Assembly (NCBI RefSeq): GCF_000002875.2 | Contig: NC_009397.2 | Location: forward strand, 581,762-645,761 | Direction of reading: 5' to 3' | DNA: 64,000 bases | Source of the DNA: Leishmania infantum JPCM5 | Taxonomy: Eukaryota; Euglenozoa; Kinetoplastea; Trypanosomatida; Trypanosomatidae | Part shown: piece after piece, positions 51,125 to 62,064 of the stretch | Position numbering within the stretch: the stretch's first letter is position 1 | How the letters are laid out: each line of letters starts with the position of its first letter | Program-made: the position numbers and the translations under genes | Notes under the pieces: model-generated | The model's input: the letters and a program-made list of their open reading frames with translations, nothing else | Database searches by the model: none | What the model was told of the DNA's origin: nothing

Positions 51125-52236
51125 CACACACACAGACAGGTGCGCACACACACACACGTGCATACACACAGAGGAGGGAGAGGTGGGCATGTGGAAGTGC
51201 ATGCATGTCCGCAGGAGCGGGTGCACTTGCGTGTCGGTTTAGCAAAAGGAGAAGGTAAGGGGAAGAGAGAGCGAGCGAGCTCGAATTAGTCATCAGCATT
51301 CACTTTCCAAGTAACGCCTTCACCGTCATATATAGCTAGATGGGCAGCGGAGGGAAACGAGAGACACGCACGCACGTGGCAACGATGAGAGAGAGGGAGA
51401 GGGGAGAGGTGGTCATGAGAGGCCGAGAGAGCGGAGCCACCTCGACCACGAACACGCACGAGACAAACCACAAAAGAGGGGGCGTGCTTGAGGCGACGCG
51501 CACGCGCACACACTTACTCACACGTAAAACACAGACGCATGCGCGCTAAGAAAGAAAAGGAGACAAGTCCTGCGCATGCGTGTCACCACCTCCACCTAAA
51601 CGGCTCTCGCTTACACACACACACACACTGCAGAGCTGAGGGCAAAAGACAAAAAAAGGGAAAACCGCAACACGCATCATCACAGAGTCTCCAGAACACC
51701 GAGCTCTCTTAAGCAGTGAGGCCGTTGTATAACGGTAACGGCAATGGGCACACGAGCACAGGTTGCCTTTTCTGCCAACGCGTGTGCATTCGTTCTCGGC
51801 CATACAGCACCGGCCACACGCCACACTGCACCCCCACCCCACACATCCGCGCCGTGCGCAGAGGCAGCAGCAGACACACGCCGGCACAGCAGTGCGCCGA
51901 CTCAGTCAGCTGAGCACGGCCGCCGCCTCACACTCTAAGCAGACCCTCTCTGCCGGTCGCCACCTGCTGCGCCCCTCGGGGGTGTCCCAGGGCCCCCATC
52001 CACCCACCCCGCGCACACACACCAGTAGGCAGTGAGCGTCGGGCGGGATGCGCTCGAGTCACGCGGAGGCTTCGCCCATCACATGGATGACACAAGCGTG
52101 TGCGCTGTCGCAGGTCGCTCTGGCCTCTCTGCGTCGTGGGCACGGGAACCCCCGTCACCACCAGAAGTGGCCCGGCAGGGGCAGGGGGATAGAGGGGGGG
52201 GGAGACGGCTGCTTTGGCTTCCCACCCACACACACA
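51125..52236. repeat. 1.1-kb direct duplication, copy 2 (unique part U + element R4)
   Basis: Near-identical to 33520-34624 in the same orientation; the two copies are about 17.6 kb apart. The left limit is an AC microsatellite in both copies, a likely recombination or replication-slippage boundary. Confidence 0.9.
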
Positions 52237-52275
52237 CACACGCAGAGTAGGGTCCCCGGACCCTGTGATACTACG
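51776..52275 (-). repeat. SIDER2-like element R4 (mosaic)
   Basis: Fourth copy, about 0.76 kb downstream of the phosphatase 2 stop. Its left part carries the R2 variants (ctctaagcag, cccccatccacc, ccccgcgcac). Its right part carries the R3 variants (ccagaagtggcccggc), and beyond it shares actacgctga-gtggg with R1. Confidence 0.65.
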
Positions 52276-53032
52276 CTGAAGTGGGCAGCGGAGATGTGCG
52301 GTTAGTGGAGAGCAGCGGTCAGGTCGGCGGCGAGAGTGCGAGTAAGAGCACAAAAGGGTTCTTTACATGCCCCCACAGACACGCGCAGAAACGGACCAGC
52401 CCAAAACGCGCATTCACAGCCTCATGCGTGGAGCATGATTTGGTGCACATCACCGCCTTTGAAGGGTATACGTACGATCATGCGTGTATGCGCGTCTTCC
52501 CGAGCACCTTCGGGTCTGTGGGTTTGTCGGAGACAGAGGAGAGAGTGGTGAGAGAACGGGAGAGCAGAGCGACCATACATGAAATACATCGATAGATGCA
52601 CTGTTCTCGTTGCACGCGAGAGAACAGCGAAGAGGATCGGGGAGTGCTTTCGCTGGTGTGCGGAAATGGAAGGGAAGCAGGGAAGGAGTCATAACAAGTA
52701 GAAGTGGGCACGCCGAGTGCCTTCCTTGTGCCTGTCCTTTGTTGCTGCTCTTGTCCTTGATCGAAGGGCAGAAGAAAGGGAAGGGCACAGCGTGGGAGAG
52801 CAGCGACCATGCATACATGCACGCGTGTGCACACGGACCGGTGTTCACAACCATGTTGCTTTCATTGTCGTCGTACGAGAAACGTAAAGCAGGTGAGCGG
52901 TACGGAGCCCACAAAGCATGCTGCAGAAGACAACGAGGAATCGAAAGAAGGGGGAGGGGCGCACGCCCGGGCACGTAGGCGTCGCCGGTAAGCCTTTTTT
53001 GTATTCGCAACACCGACCACCACTACCACGGC

Positions 53033-54796
53033 CTAGTAGAAGAAAGAGGAGTGTGGAAAGCACGAGTCCAGATACGTACAGTCCCTCTCATCGCAGCTGT
53101 CGTACTGCTCAAAGGACGGCTTGTTCGCCTCTCCTGACACTACCATGACGGCACCACGGTTATTGTTGATGCCGCAGTAATTCGGTGCGGAAAAGACTGT
53201 CACGACGCGGTCGTTGTGCGTCCAGAAGTACCCGTCCATCGCCACCTGGTGCGCGCGGCAAACGAAGTTGAGCTTGTTTCTGCTGCAGAAGTCGCTCGAC
53301 GCAGCAGGGCCAAAGTCCCACCCGCACCCTCGCGAGCTAACAGAGAATAAGCCCGTGCCGATGCACGGGTCGGACCAGAGAAGGCCATCTACAATATCGT
53401 GCGCCTCCTTCGACAGATCCCCGGTGCCATATGCGCGGCGATCAATGCTCGCGATATCCTCCACATTCTGCAAAACCGGCGAGAGGCCGCCGTGCGTCAC
53501 AAAGAAGCGCATGTACAGTGTCTGCACAATCGCGGCCAGCGGTAGGTCGAGGAACACCTTGTTCACGGCGCTCCACACCGCCGTCCCGGCCGCGGCGCCC
53601 AGCGACGACGTCGCCTCCGTCAAGAAGCCGTACACGCGCGACGTCTTCTCCTCCTCGTGGTTGCCACGCGTCAGGTAAACTAGCGTCGGGTATTCCACCT
53701 TCAGTGCCAGCAGCAGCAGCACCACCTCCAGGCTGTGCGGGCCGCGGTCCACGTAGTCACCCATGAACAGGAAGCGGCGGTCGCGTCCGTCGGGGTTGCA
53801 CCGGCGCCGGTCGTACTGCTGGCAGAGCACGCTCGTGTAGAGGTCCTGGAACTGGCCGTGGATGTCGCCCACCACCACCAGCGTGTCGTGCGCTACCACC
53901 TCCAGCTCCAGCAGCGTTGGCTCCTTCACTAGCACCGCCGTCGCCGCAGCGCACAGCTTCATGATGTAGTCCTCGTTGAAGAAGCTCGCCTGCGTGTACT
54001 CGTCGCCGTCCTTCTGCGATGCCGTCGGGGCACCGACGTCACCGCGCTCGCCACGGCGCAGCAGCCACTCGATCAGCGGCAAAAACTCTCCGCTGCGTGG
54101 CGTCGCACCGAAGAAGCGCTTCTCGCCACTCCCTTTGCCGGTGCTGGAGAGAAGCGGCTTATCGTTCTCCAGGTCGTCAGCGATCGTCGACGAGCTCTCC
54201 GAGATTCGCAGCCGGGGGCCGGCGCCGCAGCCTTGGGGGTTGTTCCCAGGTGCGAGCAAGAGTGGAGAAATCCCCTTGCCGGAGTTGTCTAACGTCTTCA
54301 GGAGGCAGTTGGAGGTGGCCCACGAGTCGGCGGCGTCAGCGTGGCATGGATCAGTGTTCATGTTGCCAAGGAGGCTTGAGACCTTAAGGCGACCGTTGGC
54401 ACTGGTGGCCGGCACTGACGGCGAGTTCACAGTGGGTACAGCTTCCTGCGGTGCACCAGGCACCGGTACCCCGATACAGCCACTAGGGGTGGCGCAGGCG
54501 TTAGTCGCGGGCTTGTTGCTGCTGTACGTCGACGAGACAGGGGAATGGATGCCCTGGATGTGGGGGCTACGATCGGTCAGGTAGTACTCCACGCTCCCCG
54601 TCACGACACGAGCGACGTTCAGAGACGCGTCGCCATTGGTGTTGCTGCTGCCTTTCCCTGCCGCGATTGCGCCGCGAGCGCCGGAGGTAATGGCTGAGGT
54701 GTCGCAGCACGCGGGACGCAAGACGTGCACTTTGCCTACCGAGTCGCCTCCCTCTTTAGCCTGACGCGAGATGGCGAACGGCAGAGACGTTTCCAT
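53033..54796 (-). CDS. PP1-like serine/threonine phosphatase (paralogue 2)
   Basis: The protein has 587 residues from the ATG at 54796. The N-terminal ~225 residues are unordered and unrelated to paralogue 1; the PPP domain has GDIHGQF (about 309), GDYVDRG, RGNHEE, THGGLSP, RAHQVAMDG and SAPNYCG. All catalytic and metal-binding residues are present. From about 53452 to 54116 the DNA matches paralogue 1 (24901-25564) with one visible difference, which changes His to Tyr in the LHM/LYM segment. The last ~140 residues are only moderately similar and end in a different tail. The start is fixed by a T13 tract and AG at 54830-54829, a 33-nt leader. First gene of the leftward unit visible here. Confidence 0.95.
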   Translation of the reverse strand: METSLPFAISRQAKEGGDSVGKVHVLRPACCDTSAITSGARGAIAAGKGSSNTNGDASLNVARVVTGSVEYYLTDRSPHIQGIHSPVSSTYSSNKPATNACATPSGCIGVPVPGAPQEAVPTVNSPSVPATSANGRLKVSSLLGNMNTDPCHADAADSWATSNCLLKTLDNSGKGISPLLLAPGNNPQGCGAGPRLRISESSSTIADDLENDKPLLSSTGKGSGEKRFFGATPRSGEFLPLIEWLLRRGERGDVGAPTASQKDGDEYTQASFFNEDYIMKLCAAATAVLVKEPTLLELEVVAHDTLVVVGDIHGQFQDLYTSVLCQQYDRRRCNPDGRDRRFLFMGDYVDRGPHSLEVVLLLLALKVEYPTLVYLTRGNHEEEKTSRVYGFLTEATSSLGAAAGTAVWSAVNKVFLDLPLAAIVQTLYMRFFVTHGGLSPVLQNVEDIASIDRRAYGTGDLSKEAHDIVDGLLWSDPCIGTGLFSVSSRGCGWDFGPAASSDFCSRNKLNFVCRAHQVAMDGYFWTHNDRVVTVFSAPNYCGINNNRGAVMVVSGEANKPSFEQYDSCDERDCTYLDSCFPHSSFFY

Positions 54797-54828
54797 AAGG
54801 GACGCCGCACCACAGAATAATAATAATA

Positions 54829-54843
54829 CTAAAAAAAAAAAAA
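54829..54843 (-). promoter_or_regulatory. Predicted trans-splice acceptor of phosphatase 2
   Basis: T13 (54843-54831 on minus) followed at once by AG at 54830-54829, 33 nt before the ATG; the clearest acceptor in the window. It rules out the longer non-ATG frame that begins upstream. Confidence 0.7.
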
Positions 54844-57800
54844 CTGCACAACGTTGTGTATTCGGGTGTGCCACCTCACGCACGGAGAGTCAGGCGCCGT
54901 GGCACGCAAGAGGCACACAAAACAGCGCGAGAGTACGCAAAATAGGAACGCTCAGCACACGCACACACACACGAAACGTTGCCCAAATGAAAGACGTCAG
55001 GGATGCGAAACTCACTCACCAAAAAAAAAAGAAGGACGAGAGAGCCACTCAAACCTGATGAGGCCGACAAAGTAAGCGGAGGGAGAGGGGCGTGAAACCC
55101 CTCTAACGGCAGAGGAGCAACAGCCACAGCACCCGCAACACACACACACACAAGCAAGCACGCAACCAAAACAAGAAACACACAGAAGGAGCGAGGGCAG
55201 AACAGAAGCCAATGTACTTATATCGAGGTAGAGAGAGAGGAAGATGTCGATTTACAAGCAGGGAAAGAAACGAGACACGAAGCGCACCGCCTGACGCAAA
55301 AGATTGACAGGAAAGCAGGGCAACGACAAAAAAGTGGTGAGAGAACAGAGAAGAGAGGGAAGGGCAGGCGGGACGGAGAGAGGGGGGCGTGTCTCTTGAG
55401 CGACAAGGACGAGCGGAGAAGAAGCGCCAGAGAAGCAAGGCACGAAAATACGAGCACTAAGCACGAAGGGAGAAACCCCACGAAAAAAAAACAAGGGTTA
55501 GACCCTACGGAGTGGGCCCCTCTCTGCGTAAAGCGTGCAACAAGATATGCAGTGCAGACGAAGAGAGGAACGCGATCGATTCTCTCGTTATCGCCGTTGG
55601 TTTTCGTTTATGCGAGTCTTTATGTGTGTGTGTGTGTGGGGGGGGGGGAGGAATAGGGCCAAAGCCCTCCAAGAAAAAGAAGGGCCCGTAAGTCACACGC
55701 GCGCACGCAGAGAGAGGGGCGTTGCAGGAGCCTTCCAGAGAAACGAAGCAAAAGAAAAAACGAGCCCCGAATACGGCCTACAAGCGAACTTTTTCCTTGA
55801 GAAATCAAAACCCCCAAAAGGAAGCAGGGAGGGGCTGACTGCTGCTCGTTCTATTCGCTTCGATTAATGTACGCACACACACACGCACACGAGGCCCGTC
55901 TACAGCAGCGAGTCGGCAAAAGGGTGAAGAGAGAGGGGGGCCAGTGAACAAAGACGTGCAAATACACGCAGGTGCGCGCGCACACACACACACCAACACC
56001 GATATATAAAACAAACGCTATCGCAGTCGCTCTCACTGGCAGGCACGCTGGAAGGGGCGTGTGCTGCTGCTGGTCGTATTATCGGCTGTGCGTGCTTGCG
56101 TGGGTACGGGTGTGCGTGTGCAGAGCGAGGATGACACGAAGAAAAAAAGAGAGAAGGGAATGTGTATCGATCTCTGTGAGCCGTGTGAGGGTGAGCCGAC
56201 GCTGTTGTCTGTTCTACCTTATGCTTGGTATCTTGTCGTTCGACGAGTCCGGAGAGCCAGAGAGCGAGAGAGGGGGAGAGTTGTCTCGGCGTGCGATACA
56301 CGGCAACAATGCGAAAAAAAAAAGGATCAACGAAAGGGATGCACTGGCGTGGGGAAGAGGGGGACCAGGACACAAGCACACACACAAAACAACAACAGAG
56401 CAAACGAGAAAATCAAAGGAGTCGACGATGGGAAGGAGGAGGGCCAGAGAGTCAGCGATGACAGATATATATATATATAGATCTTTTTGATGGAGGTTGA
56501 AAGAAGCGGAAGAAAAGGAGCAAGAGAGAGAGAGAGACACACCCAACAGCGAGGGGCACAAGAACGATTTTGGCTCGGTCCGCTGAGCTGTCTGTTTTGT
56601 CTTTTCTTTTTCGAAATCGACTCGTGCGTGCCTCTGATCCAGAAAACGGCTGTTTCAGTGATGTCGAGGAAGTAGAAGACCCGGGGAGCTTGGGGAGAAG
56701 ACACTGAGGGAAGGAGGAGGAGGTAGGGTAAGAGTTTTGGTGACCACTGCGTGGGCAATCGAGGTGCCGCGAGAAATACGCAGTGGGTGGTGTCTCCCTG
56801 TCGTTTTCTGATCAATGGCGAGCGTTCGTGTTCTCTTTTTTTTTTCCGCAGTTGTGCGTCTGAGTGCAGCGCGTCTGTGCCCGACTTTCGCACTTTGCTC
56901 CGTTCGTTTCGCTTCCTCGTTCGTATGCACGTGTGTCGTGATGAGCACCACGAAAAGGTACAAGCAAAAGAAAAGGTTGGCCAGTCGTGTAAGCGCGCAC
57001 ACAGGAGCGTGCGTGTGCTGAAAGACAGGCAACGCGGTGAGACTTCACAAGGTGAAGGCTATGAGAAAAAAAAAAAGGGTGAGGCTCAAGCAGTGCTCCC
57101 TTGCTGCGTTGCAACGCGCGAGAGTGCACACACTGATGCACACACCGAAACAACGACAGCGCCACGATGGGGAAACGCGGTGCGGAGGAAGGAGGATGGA
57201 AGGAGAGGAACGGTGAAAACACTTTTGAACGTAAAGCTAAAAGAGAGCGGCACAGCACAGCAGCAATAAAAAAAAAGAAAGCAGAGATCCAGCCCGGGGC
57301 AGACTACGAACGTGCGTGCCCGCTAATGACAATCACACGCGCGCACACAGACACACAGAGTGGGGTAGGGAGAGAGATATCAGAAAAGACAGAAGGGAGA
57401 GAAAAATGCTCGCGCGCTCAAACTATGATTCGAACGCAGAAATAAAAAAAGGAGGGAGAGCAAGAAGTATGTGTGGGTCGGTATCCACGACAGATGTATG
57501 AGTTTCTGTCGGCGTGTCGAATCGATACAATCCTTTCCTATCGGTCAAGCGAGCCAAGATTGATAAAAGAAAGAGGAGCACTCTCGCGTTTTTGTTTTGC
57601 TGCCTCTCAGTTGATGGAGTGCGCAACGACGACAACGACAACACAAGTAGCAAAAGAAAAAGAAACCATAACAAAAAAAAAAACTGCGCTCCACGTTCGA
57701 CTACGCTTTCGCTTTTCCTCACGTGACGCTCTTGGCACTGCTTGCTCCTCTGCTTCTCCGCATCCACCTACGCGCACGCGGACAGAAACTCGTAGAAATA

Positions 57801-60788
57801 CGAAAAAGAGAAGGTTCGCGTAAGCGTGAGTCTCGAGACAATGTCACCGGCTTCTTGCTTTCTGCTGCTGGTTTCTTGGTGTTGACGGCTGTGAGGGGCG
57901 AGAGGAACGGCCCTCCTTCCACTTTGATTGGACAACGCGCGCCGAGTTCTTTTTTTCTGATGGCCGTCGTCTCTTCTCCCACTCGCTCGCTGTCAGCTAA
58001 CCACCACGGCGACTGCAACAAAAAGGCAGAAGAGGGTCGCAGGGAAGCGGGACGACGGCAACGAATGTCGGAATGATGGCAGGCAAGAGAGGGAGAGAAG
58101 GGAGCGCCCCGTCTCACTGGAGGTGGTGATGAGCGGTGTAGCGTGTGAGGGCGACGCAGAAGAGAAACCAAGCACACCAACGACGAGAGAGAGAAGCAAA
58201 GGTGGCAGCCCCCGTAGGAAAGCCAAAAGACTGAGATACAGTGGCAAAAAAGAGAGACAGAACAGTGCAGAGATGGACACTGTGTAACACACACACACAC
58301 ACACACACAGATGGGGAAGAGGAGCCTACAACAAGGAACGAGTAGAATAGAAGCGAGAGGGGGGAGGGAGAGAGACACGCAAGAGAGTTTACGTCAGCAC
58401 CGGCGCACGTAGAGCGCGTCGTCGGTACCAAGAGAGAAACAGAGTCGCAGAGCGTTGAAGGAGAAAGGAGCGGTGAGCACAACAACGGCACAAAAAAAAA
58501 CGCGACAACGTAAGGCGGTGTGAGGAGGGGACTACAGAAGGAAAACAAGAACAGAAAACCTATATCTATATATATAGATAGATAGAGGGGGAAGCAGCCG
58601 CGATAGTAAGGCACAACACGAGAAATAAAAGAAGAAGCGGTATGCCAAATCGTAAAGAACGCGCTAAAGGAGAAGAAACACGCTTCAACTACCAAGAAGT
58701 GATGGAGATGAGATGGAAAGGAGGGAAGAGGGGTGGTGGTGGTGAGATGAGTGGGCACACACACAAAAACGCAAGTTCGCCCGCGCACGAAATAGGAATA
58801 ATAGTAAGAAAGGATAAAATAAAAAAAGAGGAAGAAAAATTACGGAGGAGACGTCGGAAACACGTAAAGTAGAGCCGGAGAACCAAGAGCCCTACACAAC
58901 TCTATAGGGAGGCAGCGGTGGGGGGGGGGCGAGCAAGAAAACGGAGACACGCTTGCGAGGACAACCAAAAAAAGGGAGACGGCACAGCAAAAAGATGGCG
59001 TGGGGTCCACCATACAGAGCGAGAGAGGGCGCGGCCACGCACACCCACAGAAAACAATACAAAAAGGGGAAGAGGAGGGAAAAAATCGGGCTATCGGCCT
59101 GTCAGAGCACAGAGACCAACGCCTGGGGAGACTGAACAAGAAGCGGAGGGAGTTACAGAACGAAAACTAAACAAAAGCGGGCAAGCACGTCAGGATGTGT
59201 AGGACGAAGACACATAAAGAAGGGCGAAAGCCGGAGCAACGCACCAGCACACGAAAACCGACACAAGCGCACACGCGACAACACAAACGTGCTATGGGCC
59301 ACAAACACACACAAGCCGGAAAAAAAGAAGCAGGGATTGAGAAAAAAAAAGCAGAGTGAAGCGGCGTGATGTACAAGCCGAATCAAGAAACAGAAACACG
59401 ATGAAGCACACAGTTCTCCCACCAGCAACGGAAGGAGAAGCGACAGAGGCGCCAGGGGGAGGGAGGATAGTGGAGGGTTTGGAAACCAGCGCCGCTCAGA
59501 CGTGCAGACGAAATGGGAGAAAACAGTAGAGGACCGCCTGCAGAGGGAGAGAGAACACTTGCGGATAGAAGAATGGAGCTTGCAAGGAACGGCGGATTGC
59601 AGAGGGGAGAAACTACGTGTGTTTTTCGCCCTCGGCGTCGGTGGTTCTCTTGATGGCGCGGGTACCTCAACTTGTGTGTGACCCCGATGTGTGTCTGGCC
59701 AAGATGAGAGGGGCACGAGGGGCGGGGCGGAGCGGAAAGGTGGCAACTGGAATAGCTTGACTTTTCCTGCAGACCCTCCCAACGTGAGCGTCACCTTGCG
59801 TACTACTGCCTTCCTTCGCTGGTTGGCTGCAATCAGTGTCTGTAAGCCCCACTGTTCGTCTCCGTTATTGAGTGACAGGGGTACGAGAACAGAAGGGGAA
59901 ATACACCTGCTCGGCCCTGTTACAATCTCTCTCTTTTTCTTGTTATTTCCTCTTTTCCTGATGTGTGGCTTTCAATTACCTGCTTGGGCGGCGATGCGTG
60001 TTTGGGCGTGTGTCGTCCTCCTCTTTCGACTGCAGCTTCGTGCAAGGAGCGTGTGGAGAGCACAGAGCGGAGAGAGAGGGATGGGGGCAAGTTGAAGGTG
60101 AGTTGGACGAGCGTACGAATGGGGGATGTATGTCCCGTACGTGTAAAACAGATGTGCGCACTCACACAGACACGGGCAGAGAAAAACCAGCAACAGGAAC
60201 GAAGTGTGTATATACAGATATACAGATAGAGATATATGTATGTATATATCTGTTAAGACGCTCGTCGCCAACGCTGCGATACCACGGCGCGAAAAAAAAA
60301 AGAACAAGAAAGCGCAAAGGTAAACGAGTGAGAGGATGGAAGATAGATTGGTGGAGCGTATTGCTTGCTTCTTTGGGTGCACGTGAGCAGGTGTATGTGG
60401 AGGAAGGTGCGAGAGGAGGGGGGGGGTGCCGTGGCGGGGGTGTGAGCGGCAGGAGGAAAGGAGCACCGAGTGAAGAAAAGAGTTAGGCATGTGCTTGCGG
60501 GAGGAGGGGGCAGCAAGGCCCAATGCAGCGCTGTCCAAGCGGCAGGCATCCTGTCGTGTGAGGCGGATGGAGGAAGGTGATCCAAAACGCACACACATAC
60601 ATGTTTTGCACGCTCGTCGTGTTTCAGGACACAAGCACAGAGCGGCAATGCACCTCTCGTGGCACGTGTGCGCGGCTCGTTGCTTGCATCACCATGGGTT
60701 TTGCTGCTGGCCTGCCAACGTTCAAAGCATATATATGTATGTGCAGAGACCCCAACATCATTTTTTCTTCAGCGTGTCGTTCTACTAC
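54844..60788. other. 6-kb gene-free region, pyrimidine-rich on the minus strand
   Basis: No frame on either strand looks like a protein; all long ones are Leu/Ser/Cys or Arg/Lys low-complexity translations of GA/AC repeats. Features: A-rich and GA-rich plus strand throughout, GT/G run at 55625-55648, AT-dinucleotides near 56464-56479, AC run at 58287-58309, short TATA repeats at 58560-58580 and 60205-60250. The strand asymmetry suggests continuing leftward transcription. Confidence 0.55.
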
Positions 60789-61588
60789 GAACGTGCCAAC
60801 CAATAGACGCATACACACAACCACAGCTCACCTGCCTCTGCTGCACTGCGGCTGAATCTCCTGGCCGCCCAGGACGAGCCGTCTGCCGCCAAATCGAGGT
60901 CATGTGCCTCGCGGGCACGCCTCGATCCGAGTGGGCCGCCTTCAGGGCCCTGCTCCAGGGGGAGGGGGCGGAAGCGGTGGCGTCTGTCGCGCGGGCAATA
61001 GCGGGTGGTCCGGGCGCATGCCGGATGAGCTCAAGGGGGAAGCTGGCCAGGCGCCGGTAAGGGCCCTCTGAGCCCCTGTGCCCTGCCTGCATGCCACGCC
61101 TCCGCCCTCAGTCGCCCCAAGCCGCGGCACCCCATAATATGGCGCGGCGGCTCGCCACACGGGAATCTGGAGGACTCGCTGGCGCCATTCGGCATGCTCT
61201 CGTCACGCTTCCGGCGCCTGTGCCTCATCAGCCCACCCGGTCGGACGTGGGAGATGCCGCGTATTTCGCGCACATGCACCTTTGGGCTGATTGGTGTGGA
61301 TCTCTTCGCATCTTTTCCGTCCATCATTCGTGCTCCTCTCACCTCTCGATGCCTTGTCTGGGCGTGAGGCACCATGCAAGCTGTGCTTGGCAGCGCGCGC
61401 GCGGTGCTCGCATTTTGCGCCTCACGCGGCCAGCTTCAGGACGGCGCTGTTGTCTGGGGGTGCGGAGGACGCTGTCTCCATCTTCCACGTCCGTCGAGGT
61501 CATGAGGGGCGTGCGCCTGGATGGCTTCCCCGCATGTGCCTCGGCAGGTTGGACGCTGCCATGAGTCTGTGGCGGCGTGGGGTACTCC
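60789..61588 (-). repeat. Composite repeat, copy B (inverted, partial)
   Basis: Matches 21918-22711 in reverse orientation with few differences and stops sharply at both ends: left of gaacgtgccaaccaatag and right of ggcgtggggtactcc. It lacks element R and the outer part of the arm. Same orientation as copy C, 1.4 kb away. Confidence 0.85.
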
Positions 61589-61964
61589 ACCTCTTGAGCC
61601 CACACGCCCTTGGCAGGAATGGGTGTTTCAAGTGGAAAGGGCCCGTGCAAAAACATGTGCCGGCGCACAAAGAGACCATAGCTTGCACATGTGCATACAC
61701 CCAAGCAGCATCAAGCATGCAGAGTTCAGCATAGTAGAGCGCCCTGCTTATAGCGACACCTCCTCCTCGTCTTCACTAGTAATGTTGGTGGCCGCTTTCT
61801 GCCGTACGTGGCAAGCTCCGCTGCTCACGCAAGGCAACCACAAGAGAGAAGAGACGGGCTCTGGCCAGCAGTGAAGAGGCAGAACGAGGTGTGCGTATCG
61901 AGAGACAGAGGAGAAGAGAGCCCTGCGGGGGCACACAAAGCAACAACACGAAAAAAAAAAAGAA
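61589..61964. other. Unique spacer between repeat copies B and C
   Basis: About 0.4 kb ending at the gap. A minus-strand frame ends at 61748 after an acidic tail (NITSEDEEEVSL), but most of that frame upstream is a pyrimidine tract with CAG, so a coding end is not supported. Confidence 0.4.
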
Positions 61965-62064
61965 NNNNNNNNNNNNNNNNNNNNNNNNNNNNNNNNNNNN
62001 NNNNNNNNNNNNNNNNNNNNNNNNNNNNNNNNNNNNNNNNNNNNNNNNNNNNNNNNNNNNNNNN
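61965..62064. other. Assembly gap of 100 N
   Basis: Standard-size gap lying inside element R of repeat copy C. Isolated N bases at 62215-62332 show low quality on its right side. Confidence 0.99.

Larger units (their letters stand above)
49988..53032. other. Intergenic region between phosphatase 2 and RagA
   Basis: 3 kb without a gene. Contains the second copy of the 1.1-kb duplication with element R4, and polypurine sequence at 50095-50130 (CT-rich on minus, likely acceptor tract for RagA with AG candidates at about 50071 and 50001). Confidence 0.5.

Noticed and set aside
58114..58788. 224-codon Ser/Leu/Phe-rich minus-strand frame resembling membrane protein
   Set aside because: Hydrophobicity comes from CT-rich microsatellite DNA; no conserved motif or splice signal supports it.
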